DNA of 12,885 nt from Hyphomicrobiales bacterium (GCA_015494185.1 WGBT01000068.1:1-12885), one strand, 5' to 3'; positions 1 to 7,808 are shown, counted from the first letter of the stretch. A program made the numbers and translations. The notes: generated by a model from the letters alone, not told the origin.

Positions 1-4
1 GCCT

Positions 5-586
5 TTATTCCCTCTCGATCACATGGCGCAGGCCGGCGCGGAAATAATCATATCCAGTATAAAGGGTCAGTAACGCGGAAAGCCAAAGCAACACACCCCC
101 AAGTGATGAGACAACACCTGCAAAACCGGTGAGATCGGCCATGAACTGGTCGCCTGCCGGCCCCGCCAGCAAAAAACCAATGGCAATCATCTGCATGGTC
201 GTCTTCCATTTCGCCAGCCAGGTGACCGGCACCCGAACCGAAAGCTCGGCAAGAAACTCACGCAGCCCCGAAACCAATATTTCCCGTGAAAGGATGATCA
301 AGGCCGCCCAGATCGCCGCCCCCGCCAGCGTGTTGTCATATACCAAAATCAACAGAGCCGCAGCAACGATCAACTTGTCAGCGATTGGATCTAACATGGT
401 GCCAAGAGCTGATTGCGAGGCATAGACACGGGCAATCAAACCGTCAAAAAAATCCGTCACAGCAGCCCCGACAAAGATTGCCAAGGCCACCCAATGCGCC
501 AAATCACCATCCAGATAAAGATAAGCCGCCACCATCGCTGGCACCGCTAAAATTCTGGCATAGGTGAGCAAATTGGGCAGCGCCAT
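5..586 (-). CDS. pgsA: CDP-diacylglycerol-glycerol-3-phosphate 3-phosphatidyltransferase
   Basis: This is the integral membrane enzyme that joins CDP-diacylglycerol and sn-glycerol-3-phosphate to make phosphatidylglycerophosphate, the committed step towards phosphatidylglycerol and cardiolipin. The CDP-alcohol phosphotransferase signature D-x2-DG-x2-AR-x8-G-x3-D-x3-D is complete: Asp45, Asp48, Gly49, Ala52, Arg53, Gly62, Asp66 and Asp70. Several hydrophobic segments surround it. The product is 193 aa, close to the roughly 180-aa E. coli protein. The frame stays open upstream to a GTG at 697 and contains ATGs at 643 and 607. I chose the ATG at 586 because the protein then begins MALPNLLTYARIL, as family members do, and because a G-run suitable as a ribosome binding site lies about 10 nt upstream; the earlier starts have none. 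It lies 149 bp downstream of uvrC on the same strand, a widespread pairing, so co-transcription is likely. The stop codon is only 4 bases inside the window edge. Confidence 0.95.
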   Translation of the reverse strand: MALPNLLTYARILAVPAMVAAYLYLDGDLAHWVALAIFVGAAVTDFFDGLIARVYASQSALGTMLDPIADKLIVAAALLILVYDNTLAGAAIWAALIILSREILVSGLREFLAELSVRVPVTWLAKWKTTMQMIAIGFLLAGPAGDQFMADLTGFAGVVSSLGGVLLWLSALLTLYTGYDYFRAGLRHVIERE

Positions 587-735
587 GATCGCCGCCCCCC
601 CTGTCATACGTTGCTGTTGAGAAGATGATCTGATGGAAACCATAGAGTTCTGCTTAATTGACCGCGGCCTTTCAGTTTCCCAATTCCCCCAATTCACTGG
701 CCAAGGTGTGAAACCGGAAACCCAAAACCCGCCTG

Positions 736-2673
736 TTATTTTTCTGTCTGCTCGTGAAAATAATCAAACAAGGTTTGTGCCGTTGTTTTACTGATCCCCT
801 CCACCGCCTGCAAATCGGCGACCGATGCCCCCATCACCGCCTTGGCGGAACCGAAATGCCGAAGCAGTGCCTTTTTTCGTGCTGGCCCGATGCCGGGAAC
901 CGCATCCAGTGGCGAAACCGTCAGCGCTTTCTTGCGCCGTGCCCGGTGTGATCCAATCGCAAAACGGTGAGCTTCATCACGCAGTCGTTGTATATAGTAT
1001 AATACAGGATCGCCGGGCTCCAGTTCAAATGCCCTATAGCCCCCCTGCTTCCCCTTGATATAGAATTTTTCCCGCCCCGCATTGCGATCCGGCCCCTTGG
1101 CAACGCCGACCACCGCAATGGCGCCATCATCGAGGCCCAGCTCTGCCAGCACTTCATGGACTTTCGACACCTGCCCTGCCCCGCCATCGATCAACAACAG
1201 GTCCGGCCAGACCACCGGCTTGCCCGCAGCACGATCCTTGACCAAACGCGCAAACCGCCGGCTGAGCACCTCGCGCATCATGCCGAAATCGTCGCCTGGG
1301 GTGATGTCCTGCGATTTGATATTGAATTTCCGGTAGTGCTGCTTGGCCAACCCCTCTGGCCCGGCCACGATCATCGCCCCAACCGCATGGCTCCCCTGAA
1401 TATGGCTATTGTCATAGACTTCGATGCGTTGCGGCGGCGCCTTGAGGGAAAACACCCGCGCCACACCTTCCAAAAGATGGGTCTGGGTGCGCGCCTCTGC
1501 AAGTTGACGCGCCAAAGCCTCACGGGCATTGGTCAACGCATGCTCGACCAGCGCCCGCTTCTCCCCCCGTTGCGGCACCAAGAGTTTCACCTTGCGTTCC
1601 ATACGGGTCGACAGGGCTTCTGCCAAAAGCGCCCGGCTTGGCACATCATGGGACAACAAGATCAGCCTCGGCGCCGGCTTGTCGGCATAAAATTGCCCGA
1701 GAAAGGAATCAAGCACCTGCTCGACAGACAAACTCTTGTCGGCGCGCGGGAAATAGGAACGATTACCCCAATTCTGCCCGGTGCGGAAAAAGAACACCTG
1801 GACGCAATATTGTCCAGCGTCTTGATGAATGGCGATGACATCCGCCTCTTCCACGCCGGCAGGATTGATCCCCTGAGACGCCTGAACATGGGACAAAGCC
1901 GCAACCCGGTCACGAAAAACCGCAGCCCGCTCATAATCTTGCACCGCGCTGGCCTGTTCCATCAGACGCACCAGCTGTTCCCGCACCTTGTTGCTCTTAC
2001 CGGTGAGAAAATCCCGCGCCTCTTCCACCAGCGCCTGATACTCACGAATTGAAATTTCTCCGGTACAGGGCCCTGAACAGCGCTTGATCTGATAAAGCAG
2101 ACAAGGCCGCGTGCGGCTTTCATAAACACTATCGGAACAGGTCCTGAGCAAAAAGCCGCGCTGTAATGTGGCAATGGTTCGATTAACAGCCCCAGCCGAG
2201 GCAAACGGACCAAAATACTGCCCCTTGCGTTTGCGCGCCCCGCGATGTTTGAGAATCTGCGGCGCCTCATGATCCCCGGTCACCAGAATATAGGGAAAAG
2301 CCTTGTCATCCCGCAACAGAACATTATAGCGGGGCTTCAACTGCTTGATCAGATTGGCCTCGAGCAACAAGGCTTCTGATTCCGTCGTGGTGGTGATGAC
2401 TTCCATGGCTGCGGTGGCCAAGATCATCCGGGCAATCCGGTTGCTGTGACCGCTCAGCCGGGTATAGCTCGACACCCGTTTTTTCAATGACCGCGCCTTG
2501 CCGACATAAAGCACATTTCCCTGGCGGTCGAGCATTCGATAAACCCCCGGCTTGTGCGGCAAGGTTTTGACGACGCGCGCGATCACCGCAGGCCCGGTTT
2601 CGCCGCCGCCGAGGTTCTCCTTTCCACCAAGAACTTCAAGATCTGCGTCACCTTGTCTTGCTTTACGACTCAT
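736..2673 (-). CDS. uvrC: UvrABC system protein C (excinuclease subunit)
   Basis: UvrC makes both incisions, 3' and 5' of a bulky DNA lesion, after UvrA/UvrB recognition. Domains in the 645-aa product: GIY-YIG nuclease at about 39-117 (GVY at 43-45, YVG at 56-58), which makes the 3' cut; four cysteines at 179, 191, 199 and 203; a UVR helix pair at about 226-261 that contacts UvrB; a C-terminal RNase H-like nuclease from about 415, with YDNSHIQG (Asp421), ITPGDDFG (Asp461), LLIDGGAGQ (Asp496) and DEAHRF (His569), which makes the 5' cut; and tandem helix-hairpin-helix motifs at about 586-640. E. coli UvrC is 610 aa; the difference is mainly a polar N-terminal extension of about 30 residues. The ATG at 2673 has no strong Shine-Dalgarno sequence. 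pgsA follows on the same strand. All catalytic elements look intact. Confidence 0.97.
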   Translation of the reverse strand: MSRKARQGDADLEVLGGKENLGGGETGPAVIARVVKTLPHKPGVYRMLDRQGNVLYVGKARSLKKRVSSYTRLSGHSNRIARMILATAAMEVITTTTESEALLLEANLIKQLKPRYNVLLRDDKAFPYILVTGDHEAPQILKHRGARKRKGQYFGPFASAGAVNRTIATLQRGFLLRTCSDSVYESRTRPCLLYQIKRCSGPCTGEISIREYQALVEEARDFLTGKSNKVREQLVRLMEQASAVQDYERAAVFRDRVAALSHVQASQGINPAGVEEADVIAIHQDAGQYCVQVFFFRTGQNWGNRSYFPRADKSLSVEQVLDSFLGQFYADKPAPRLILLSHDVPSRALLAEALSTRMERKVKLLVPQRGEKRALVEHALTNAREALARQLAEARTQTHLLEGVARVFSLKAPPQRIEVYDNSHIQGSHAVGAMIVAGPEGLAKQHYRKFNIKSQDITPGDDFGMMREVLSRRFARLVKDRAAGKPVVWPDLLLIDGGAGQVSKVHEVLAELGLDDGAIAVVGVAKGPDRNAGREKFYIKGKQGGYRAFELEPGDPVLYYIQRLRDEAHRFAIGSHRARRKKALTVSPLDAVPGIGPARKKALLRHFGSAKAVMGASVADLQAVEGISKTTAQTLFDYFHEQTEK

Positions 2674-3002
2674 GAATACTTCATGTATATTTTAACGACT
2701 TGTAAAATGATCGCGCTCTATTATAGAACCACAGCCCAAAACCACCAGACGCACAGCCGAAACGGCGTATTTTTAAAACAGGCTGGCCTTGGTGTGGCCA
2801 AATGGCTTCAGTATTCATACAATTTTATATAGCTATACCCTGACAGGTTTACATGCGACAACATCTGCGAATAAAATCCCGCTTGGCAGGGGGGAGAGAT
2901 TTTAGCCACCCCGGCACCGGTCACAGGACCGCCCGGTCCCAAACCAACCGTCCCCAAACGGGTTTGCCCCGGCCACGAACAGATTTGTTAGAGTATATTC
3001 TT
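2674..3002. other. divergent intergenic region between uvrC and the DUF2062 gene
   Basis: This 329-bp gap separates two genes transcribed away from each other. The left part is AT-rich and holds the TATAAT box described for uvrC. On the plus strand there is an AT-rich stretch near 2818-2836 with TATAGC and TATACC but no convincing -35. The right part, about 2880-2985, is C-rich and contains a tight palindrome reading GGACCGCCCGGTCC. The downstream reading frame is open through it from an ATG at 2853, but the implied peptide is Arg/Pro-rich and unlike DUF2062 proteins. No copy of the 102-bp repeat and no RNA gene is visible. Confidence 0.4.
2720..2725 (-). promoter_or_regulatory. candidate -10 box for uvrC
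   Basis: Read on the minus strand this is a perfect TATAAT, 46 nt upstream of the uvrC ATG. No good TTGACA-like -35 box sits 16-18 bp upstream (the best is TGGTGG), so the call rests on the -10 hexamer and its position alone. Confidence 0.35.
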
Positions 3003-3629
3003 ATGAGTAACAACGCGACGCTTACCGCGCAACAAGCAACTGCGCCCCGTCGATATGACTGGAAAACCAGTTTGAAGCGCCTTGTCCGCCTCAAACTTTT
3101 CATTCCAATGATACGCAATGCCCATGCGCCGGAATTTACCGCCCGCGGTGTGGCGGTGGGCGTGTTTTGGGCCATGACCCCCACTTTCGGCATCCAAATG
3201 GCGCTCGTACTGGGCCATTGGATTGCTTCACGGCGCCTGTTCAACTGGGACTTTTCACTGGTCAACGGGCTCGCCTGGACCTGGATCACCAACGCCTTCA
3301 CGATCATTCCCGCTTATTACCTGTTTTATCTCACAGGCTTACTCATACTCGGCCGTTATGGCGACATCAGCGGCTATACGGCCTTCGGCGCCAATATCGC
3401 CGCCGCCATCGACGCCAACGCCTCTTTTCTGACCCAAGTGCAGCAAGGTTTTGCCGCGCTTTGGAGTGATATTGGCTGGCCCATCCTCATTGGCTCAATC
3501 CCCTGGGCCATCGCTTCTGCGCTGTTGTCCTATCATGCCGCGCTGGGCTTCATACGCCGTTACCATGAACAACGTCAGGCCCGCATCGCCCGCAAACAAG
3601 CCAGAACCGCCAGAACGGTTCATGTTTGA
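3003..3629 (+). CDS. DUF2062 domain-containing membrane protein
   Basis: This 208-aa protein matches DUF2062, whose hallmark is a segment like ARGVAVGVFWAMTPTFGIQM (residues 48-66 here) followed by hydrophobic helices. Membrane segments are plausible at about 48-75, 88-118 and 157-182, with a basic tail at about 185-204. The family is common next to lipid-metabolism or housekeeping genes in proteobacteria, and its biochemical role is not established; I do not assign one. The frame is open back to an ATG at 2853 (258 aa, preceded by ACAGG), but that N-terminal extension is low in conserved character. I therefore chose the ATG at 3003, which has only a weak GAG-type ribosome binding site. It is the first gene of the plus-strand run and is followed after 100 bp by thyA. 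Confidence 0.85.
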   Translation: MSNNATLTAQQATAPRRYDWKTSLKRLVRLKLFIPMIRNAHAPEFTARGVAVGVFWAMTPTFGIQMALVLGHWIASRRLFNWDFSLVNGLAWTWITNAFTIIPAYYLFYLTGLLILGRYGDISGYTAFGANIAAAIDANASFLTQVQQGFAALWSDIGWPILIGSIPWAIASALLSYHAALGFIRRYHEQRQARIARKQARTARTVHV

Positions 3630-3680
3630 TTTTTACGCCCAAGTTGAAAGAATTGAAAGCTTGGGGAAAGATTTGCTGGC

Positions 3681-3720
3681 TTAGCCGCCATCTCTGGCGA
3701 TCCGGTGGGAAACCGGCTAA
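3681..3720 (+). promoter_or_regulatory. branched stem-loop leader in front of thyA
   Basis: The 40 nt ending 9 nt before the thyA ATG can fold into a branched structure. The outer stem is TTAG (3681-3684) with CTAA (3717-3720). Inside it are hairpin CGCCA-TCTC-TGGCG and hairpin CCGGT-GGGAA-ACCGG. The stretch between this fold and the ATG has no Shine-Dalgarno sequence. It could be a translational control element, or the end of the upstream transcript, although no T-run follows. The base pairing is seen in the sequence; the role is inferred. Confidence 0.4.
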
Positions 3721-3729
3721 ACTGGCTTC

Positions 3730-4524
3730 ATGCAGCAATATCTTGACCTGATGCAGCGGATACGCCGCGAAGGCGTACGCAAAATGGATCGCACAGGCAC
3801 CGGCACGCTCAGCGTGTTCGGCCACCAGATGCGCTTCGACCTGGCCCAGGGCTTTCCGGTCTTGACTACCAAAAAATTACATCTGCGCTCCATCATCCAT
3901 GAACTGTTGTGGTTCTTGAAGGGTGACACCAATATCCAGTACCTCAAGGACAACAAGGTTTCCATCTGGGATGAATGGGCCGATGAGCAGGGCGATCTTG
4001 GCCCGATTTACGGGTATCAATGGCGGTCCTGGCCGGCCCGTGACGGTGGCACCATCGATCAAATCGCCAATGTCGTGCAAAGCCTGAAAGAAAATCCTGA
4101 TTCCCGCCGCCATATCGTCTCGGCCTGGAATGTCGCCGATATCGAGCACATGGCACTGCCCCCCTGTCATTGCCTGTTTCAGTTTTATGTCGCAGAAAAC
4201 CGCCTGTCCTGCCAGCTCTACCAGCGTTCCGCCGATGTCTTTTTGGGCGTGCCGTTCAATATTGCTTCTTATGCTCTTTTGACCTTGATGATGGCTCAGG
4301 TGACCGGTTACCAACCCGGCGAATTCATTCACACCTTTGGCGACGCCCACCTTTATCTTAACCATCTCGAACAGGCCGATTTGCAACTTTCCCGAACCCC
4401 GCGCCCATTGCCGCAAATGCAAATCAACCCAGAAATTTCCGATATTTTTGCTTTCCGGTTTGAAGATTTCAAATTAATCGGCTATGACCCACACCCACAT
4501 ATCAAAGCAGAAGTATCGGTGTGA
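3730..4524 (+). CDS. thyA: thymidylate synthase
   Basis: ThyA methylates dUMP to dTMP using 5,10-methylene-tetrahydrofolate, giving dihydrofolate, which the next gene product reduces. The 264-aa length equals that of E. coli ThyA. Family landmarks are all present: the phosphate-binding Arg in RKMDRTGTGTLSVFG (about 18-32), LTTKKLHLRSIIHELLWFL, the WDEWAD segment, the SRRHIVSAWN stretch with its paired phosphate-binding arginines, the catalytic Cys in ALPPCHCLFQFYV (about residue 146), the QLYQRSADVFLGVPFN block that binds dUMP, and the HIKAEVSV C-terminus that closes the active site. The ATG at 3730 aligns with family starts, but no Shine-Dalgarno is visible and a branched fold lies just upstream. 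folA begins 16 bp after the stop, so the two form a folate/thymidylate operon. Confidence 0.98.
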   Translation: MQQYLDLMQRIRREGVRKMDRTGTGTLSVFGHQMRFDLAQGFPVLTTKKLHLRSIIHELLWFLKGDTNIQYLKDNKVSIWDEWADEQGDLGPIYGYQWRSWPARDGGTIDQIANVVQSLKENPDSRRHIVSAWNVADIEHMALPPCHCLFQFYVAENRLSCQLYQRSADVFLGVPFNIASYALLTLMMAQVTGYQPGEFIHTFGDAHLYLNHLEQADLQLSRTPRPLPQMQINPEISDIFAFRFEDFKLIGYDPHPHIKAEVSV

Positions 4525-4540
4525 GTAAGGTGTGAGCAAC

Positions 4541-5059
4541 ATGAAACGGGTGATCGTCGTAGCCGTGGCCGAAAATGGCGTGATTGGAAAAGATGGCCGA
4601 GTGCCATGGAAGATGGGCTCTGATATGCGTCATTTTCGCCACCTGACAATGAACCATCCGGTCATCATGGGCCGCAAAACCTGGCAATCCCTGAAACAGC
4701 CACTGGTCGGGCGGGACAATATCATTGTTACCTCGAACCCGGATTTTAAAGCCGAAGGGGGCCATGTGGTCAATTCGCTGGAAAAGGCCCAAGAAATCGC
4801 CGAAGAATTCGCCAAAATGCGCGGTGTTGAGCAGATCATGATCATTGGCGGTGCCGATATTTACCGGCAAACCCTTCCCCACGCCCATCTGATCCAGATG
4901 ACAGAAATACATGCCCAGCCTGAAGGGGACACTTTCTTTCCCGCCATCGCGCAATCTGATTGGCGGGAGATCGCGCGCGAACGTCATGAAAAAGGCCGCA
5001 AGGATGACTATGATTACAGCTTCGTGACTTTGGAAAGAATTGCAAAACCTTCCAAGTAA
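4541..5059 (+). CDS. folA: dihydrofolate reductase
   Basis: FolA reduces dihydrofolate to tetrahydrofolate with NADPH, regenerating the cofactor oxidised by ThyA. The 172-aa product carries the expected order: VAVAENGVIGKDGRVPW (substrate/Met20-loop region), an acidic residue in the GSDMRHFR helix in the position of E. coli Asp27, PVIMGRKTWQSL (NADPH binding), GRDNIIVTSN, IMIIGGADIYRQTLP (the IGG-x3-Y nucleotide motif) and the terminal EGDTFFP strand region. I chose the ATG at 4541 because AAGG lies about 10 nt upstream. A GTG at 4532 in the same frame would add only three residues (MSN) and has its purine run too close. It is 16 bp downstream of thyA and probably translationally coupled to it. 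A 14-nt match to an IS6-family end begins 6 bp after the stop codon. Confidence 0.96.
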   Translation: MKRVIVVAVAENGVIGKDGRVPWKMGSDMRHFRHLTMNHPVIMGRKTWQSLKQPLVGRDNIIVTSNPDFKAEGGHVVNSLEKAQEIAEEFAKMRGVEQIMIIGGADIYRQTLPHAHLIQMTEIHAQPEGDTFFPAIAQSDWREIARERHEKGRKDDYDYSFVTLERIAKPSK

Positions 5060-5064
5060 GGCTA

Positions 5065-5078
5065 GGTTCTGTTGCAAA
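5065..5078. repeat. IS6-family-like terminal sequence, solo
   Basis: The sequence GGTTCTGTTGCAAA matches the well-known inverted-repeat end of IS6-family insertion sequences (IS257/IS431 type; IS26 and IS6100 differ slightly). It starts 6 bp after the folA stop. No opposite end reading TTTGCAACAGAACC occurs in the following gap and no IS6 transposase is recognisable. At best it is a relic end, and it may be coincidence. Confidence 0.3.
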
Positions 5079-5282
5079 ACGCCATCTGGTGGTATTGGGC
5101 AATAGGGCCTTACATCATTTAAATTTAAGCTCAGGCCAGACACTTCCATTGCCAAAAGCCAATGCTTATCTGTAGAGCACCTGGAATGAATGGCAAACCA
5201 TTTACCCAATTTGAAACGAACACAGGCACACAGCAAACCCTTCATGATAAATCTCGCGGCAATAGGCAGGAACACACAGTCA

Positions 5283-5309
5283 CTTGCCAAAGTTTGCGTG
5301 GCATAGAAT
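5283..5309 (+). promoter_or_regulatory. candidate promoter for hflK-hflC
   Basis: CTTGCC (5283-5288) and TAGAAT (5304-5309) are separated by 15 bp and lie about 48 bp before the hflK ATG. The spacing is short for a housekeeping promoter. The CTTG start is also compatible with an alphaproteobacterial heat-shock-type -35, which would suit a protease-modulator operon, but the -10 part is a poor match. Low confidence. Confidence 0.3.
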
Positions 5310-5357
5310 AAAAGACCAAGATCAAGACAAGACGACGAAAATAGACTGAGAGGAATT

Positions 5358-6515
5358 ATGCCCTGGAGCAGTCAAAACGGCGGCGGAGGATGGAAATCAT
5401 CGGGAGGCGGTCCCTGGGGACAGGGGCCTGGCCACGGCGGAGGCGGAAAGGGCGGCTCTGACGGCCCTAATCCGCCAGACATCGAAGAGCTGTTGCGGCG
5501 CAGTCAGGACCGGCTCAAAAAAGCCATGCCTGGCGGCCCCAAAGGCTCCCCCCTGATGGGCGGTGGACTGCCCCTTGCCTTGGTGATTATCGCAGCTGTT
5601 GCCTTTGCAGCCTTTTATGCTTTCACCGTCAAGATCAATGCCGATGAGCAAGGTGTTGTGCTGCGTTTCGGCAAATTCGAGCGCCAGCTGCCGCCAGGCT
5701 TGCATCTGCGCTGGCCCTATCCCATCGAAGAAGTCTTGAAGCCCAAGGTAACCCGTGAAAAACAACTGTCTGTGGGTATTTATCGCTCTACCAGCAGCCG
5801 TTTCGGCCAAACCACGGGGGGAGACATTCCCGCCGAAAGCCTGATGCTTACTGGTGACAGCAATATCGTCGATATTGATTTTGATATTTTCTGGCGGATT
5901 CAGAGCGCGGAAAAATATCTTTTCAATGTCCGAAACCCTGAGCTGACGGTCAAAGCGGTTGGCGAAAGCGCCATGCGTGAGATTGTGGGCAAAAGCAAAA
6001 TCCAGCCCCTGATGACCAAAGACCGTGTGCCCACAGAATTGGCGGTGAAAAAATTGATGCAGGAAACCCTTGACAAATATGATGCGGGCATCGTCATCAC
6101 CCGGGTCAAACTCACCAAGGTCGATCCTCCCGCCCAGGTCATCGATGCCTTCCGCGACGTACAAGCCGCCGAAGCGGACCAGAAAACCACGATCAACCAG
6201 GCTCTCGTCTACGCCAACAAGATTTTGGAAGAGGCACAAGGTCAGGTCGACAAGATTTTGGCCTCAGCCCGGGCCTATGAAAAACAGACCATTGCCGAAG
6301 CCACCGGTGAAGCCGCCCGGTTTGAGAAAATTTACGCAGAATATAAAAAGGCTCCCGAAATCACCCGGCAACGGATGTTCTTGGAAACCATGGAGCGCGT
6401 ATTTGGCAAAATGGACAAAATCATCATCGACAGCAAAGGGAGTGGGACAGGTGGCGTCGTCCCCTATCTACCGCTTTCGGAACTGATGAAACGCAAACAG
6501 GCAGGGGGGCAATAA
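5358..6515 (+). CDS. hflK: FtsH protease modulator HflK (SPFH/band-7 protein)
   Basis: HflK forms with HflC a large periplasm-facing membrane assembly that surrounds and modulates the AAA+ protease FtsH. The 385-aa protein has a Gly/Trp-rich cytoplasmic N-terminus (about 1-37, MPWSSQNGGGGWK...), a polar linker with LLRRSQDRLKKAMPGG, one membrane segment (about 70-90), the SPFH domain (about 91-270, beginning KINADEQGVVLRFGKF) and an Ala/Glu/Lys-rich helical region (about 265-350, including EEAQGQVDKILASARAYEKQ), then a short tail. The start is secure: GAGAGGA sits a few bases before the ATG. hflC follows after 4 bp. Both length and domain order are normal for the family. Confidence 0.97.
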   Translation: MPWSSQNGGGGWKSSGGGPWGQGPGHGGGGKGGSDGPNPPDIEELLRRSQDRLKKAMPGGPKGSPLMGGGLPLALVIIAAVAFAAFYAFTVKINADEQGVVLRFGKFERQLPPGLHLRWPYPIEEVLKPKVTREKQLSVGIYRSTSSRFGQTTGGDIPAESLMLTGDSNIVDIDFDIFWRIQSAEKYLFNVRNPELTVKAVGESAMREIVGKSKIQPLMTKDRVPTELAVKKLMQETLDKYDAGIVITRVKLTKVDPPAQVIDAFRDVQAAEADQKTTINQALVYANKILEEAQGQVDKILASARAYEKQTIAEATGEAARFEKIYAEYKKAPEITRQRMFLETMERVFGKMDKIIIDSKGSGTGGVVPYLPLSELMKRKQAGGQ

Positions 6516-6519
6516 AACA

Positions 6520-7407
6520 ATGAAAATAATCGCAAGCCTGTTGGGATTGATCCTTGTCGTCTTAGGAATTTTGGCGGCATTCGCCTTGTTCACGGTCGAT
6601 CAGCGCCAAGCGGCCATCGTGCTGCAATTTGGCGATCCCAAACGCATTATCACCGAACCCGGCCTGCACTACAAAACTCCGTTCGTGCAGAATGTGCTTT
6701 ATTTCGACAAACGGATTCTCGATCTTGATGCAGCCCCCCAAGAGGTGATCGCCGCGGACCGAAATCGTCTAGTGGTCGATGCCTTCGTGCGCTACCGGAT
6801 CAAAAATGTGTTGCTGTTTTATCAACGGGTGAGAAATCTGGAAACTGCACGCAATCAACTGGCCAGTATTCTTGAATCTGCCCTGCGCCAGGTTCTCGGC
6901 CGCGCTCAATTTCAGGAAATCGTAGGCAAAGAACGCTCCAGGTTGATGCTCAACCTGACCAAACAAGTCGATGCCGATGCCAGGTCTTTGGGGCTTGAAG
7001 TCATCGATGTGCGGATCAAACGGGCCGATCTGCCTGAAGCCAACAGCAAGGCAATTTACGCCCGCATGCAAACGGAACGAAAACAAGAAGCCGAAAAAAT
7101 TCGCGCTATAGGCCGCAAACGTGCCTTGAAAATTCGCGCTGAAGCGGAAGAAAAGGTGACCGTGATGAAGGCCAACGCCACCCGGGATGGCCAGAAAATC
7201 CGCGGTAACGGGGATGCGGTTCGCAACAGTATCTTCGCCAAAGCCTTTGGCAAGGATCCGGACTTCTTCGCCTTCTACCGGGCCATGCAAGCCTATGAAA
7301 AAGGCTTAAATCCGCAAGACACCCGGATGGTGCTTTCCCCTGACAGCGAATTTTTCCGCTATTTCAATAATCCGCGCAGCCCGTCTGCTAACAGTGCCAA
7401 CCGGTAA
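6520..7407 (+). CDS. hflC: FtsH protease modulator HflC (SPFH/band-7 protein)
   Basis: HflC is the partner of HflK in the FtsH-regulating membrane complex. The 295-aa product has an N-terminal signal-anchor (about 3-25), the SPFH domain (from about 26, VDQRQAAIVLQFGDPKRII), a charged coiled region (about 185-225, ERKQEAEKIRAIGRKRALK) and the characteristic HflC C-terminus KDPDFFAFYRAMQAYEKGL followed by VLSPDSEFFRYF. The ATG lies 4 bp after the hflK stop. The G-run at the end of hflK (AGGGGGGC) provides a ribosome binding site, implying translational coupling. The length is typical of alphaproteobacterial HflC and shorter than the E. coli form (about 334 aa). Confidence 0.96.
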   Translation: MKIIASLLGLILVVLGILAAFALFTVDQRQAAIVLQFGDPKRIITEPGLHYKTPFVQNVLYFDKRILDLDAAPQEVIAADRNRLVVDAFVRYRIKNVLLFYQRVRNLETARNQLASILESALRQVLGRAQFQEIVGKERSRLMLNLTKQVDADARSLGLEVIDVRIKRADLPEANSKAIYARMQTERKQEAEKIRAIGRKRALKIRAEAEEKVTVMKANATRDGQKIRGNGDAVRNSIFAKAFGKDPDFFAFYRAMQAYEKGLNPQDTRMVLSPDSEFFRYFNNPRSPSANSANR

Positions 7408-7424
7408 GGAGAATATCGCGCTCG

Positions 7425-7610
7425 ATGAGTGATCTTCTGACCGCCTTGGGTTTGGTGCTCGTAATCGAAGGGCTGCTTTGGGCCCTGGCACCAGGAAAAG
7501 CCCGGCAAATGGCGCTTGAAGCCGCTGGGCTGCCCGAACAAACACTACGGCTTGGCGGCACGGTTGCCGTCCTTGCCGGGGTGTTCATCGTCTGGCTGAT
7601 CCGTGGTTGA
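7425..7610 (+). CDS. DUF2065 family small membrane protein
   Basis: This 61-aa protein fits DUF2065 (E. coli YjeT type): two hydrophobic helices (about 3-22 and 42-59) joined by a polar segment with the family-like APGKARQMALEAAGLPEQTLRLGG-type pattern and a final LIRG. E. coli yjeT also lies just downstream of hflC, so the context supports the call. AAGGAG overlapping the hflC stop is the ribosome binding site, but it is rather far (14 nt) from the ATG at 7425. Function is unknown; involvement with HflKC/FtsH is inferred from conserved neighbourhood only. Confidence 0.88.
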   Translation: MSDLLTALGLVLVIEGLLWALAPGKARQMALEAAGLPEQTLRLGGTVAVLAGVFIVWLIRG

Positions 7611-7707
7611 TATCAAGGGCCTCGATATTGTTGCTTCCCGATTGTCAACTGCCCGTTCTGGCTCCATCTCTTTGGATATTTGCCGTTTATTGAACGCGAC
7701 AGAAGTT

Positions 7708-7808
7708 ATACCAAGGCCCCTGACCTTCATTCGTATACCGTTCAATTTATGAAGTCTCTTCAAAGGAATATGAAAAGTGCCAGCGGTCAATAAAAATACC
7801 GGAGGTAT
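7708..7808 (+). repeat. dispersed ~102-bp repeat, copy A
   Basis: Runs from ATACCAAGG to GGAGGTAT, so its ends are inverted (ATACC / GGTAT). It shares with copies B and C, in the same order, the blocks TTCAATTTA (7741-7749), CAAAGG (7761-7766), a GAAAA run, GTCAAT (7786-7791) and the closing ACCGG..GGTAT segment. With copy C the similarity covers the 5' half too (ATACCAA.GGC, CCTT, TTCGT). Same orientation as B. No coding capacity; mobile origin is inferred. Confidence 0.7.

Larger units (their letters stand above)
5060..5357. other. intergenic region between folA and hflK
   Basis: This 298-bp gap holds the IS6-like end at its left edge, an AT-rich stretch around 5114-5130 and the presumed hflK promoter at its right edge. 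A minus-strand frame is open through the gap and on into the folA antisense, but its translation matches no family I recognise. No terminator with a T-run is visible for thyA-folA. Confidence 0.4.

Noticed and set aside
587..697. Upstream in-frame starts for pgsA (GTG 697, ATG 643, ATG 607)
   Set aside because: The added residues are polar and unlike PgsA N-termini, and none has a ribosome binding site; the ATG at 586 has a G-rich one and begins at the family's usual position.
1156..2052. 298-aa open frame on the plus strand inside uvrC
   Set aside because: It lies wholly antisense to a fully conserved uvrC; the His/Arg/Pro-rich translation matches no family and reflects codon bias of the opposite strand.
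4502..5290. 262-aa minus-strand frame spanning folA antisense and the following gap
   Set aside because: More than half is antisense to folA. The part in the gap (5060-5290) was considered as a transposase remnant next to the IS6-like end, but it shows no DDE or other recognisable motif.
5397..6239. 280-aa minus-strand frame inside hflK
   Set aside because: Entirely antisense to hflK with no recognisable domain; a shadow of the Gly/Ala-rich coding strand.
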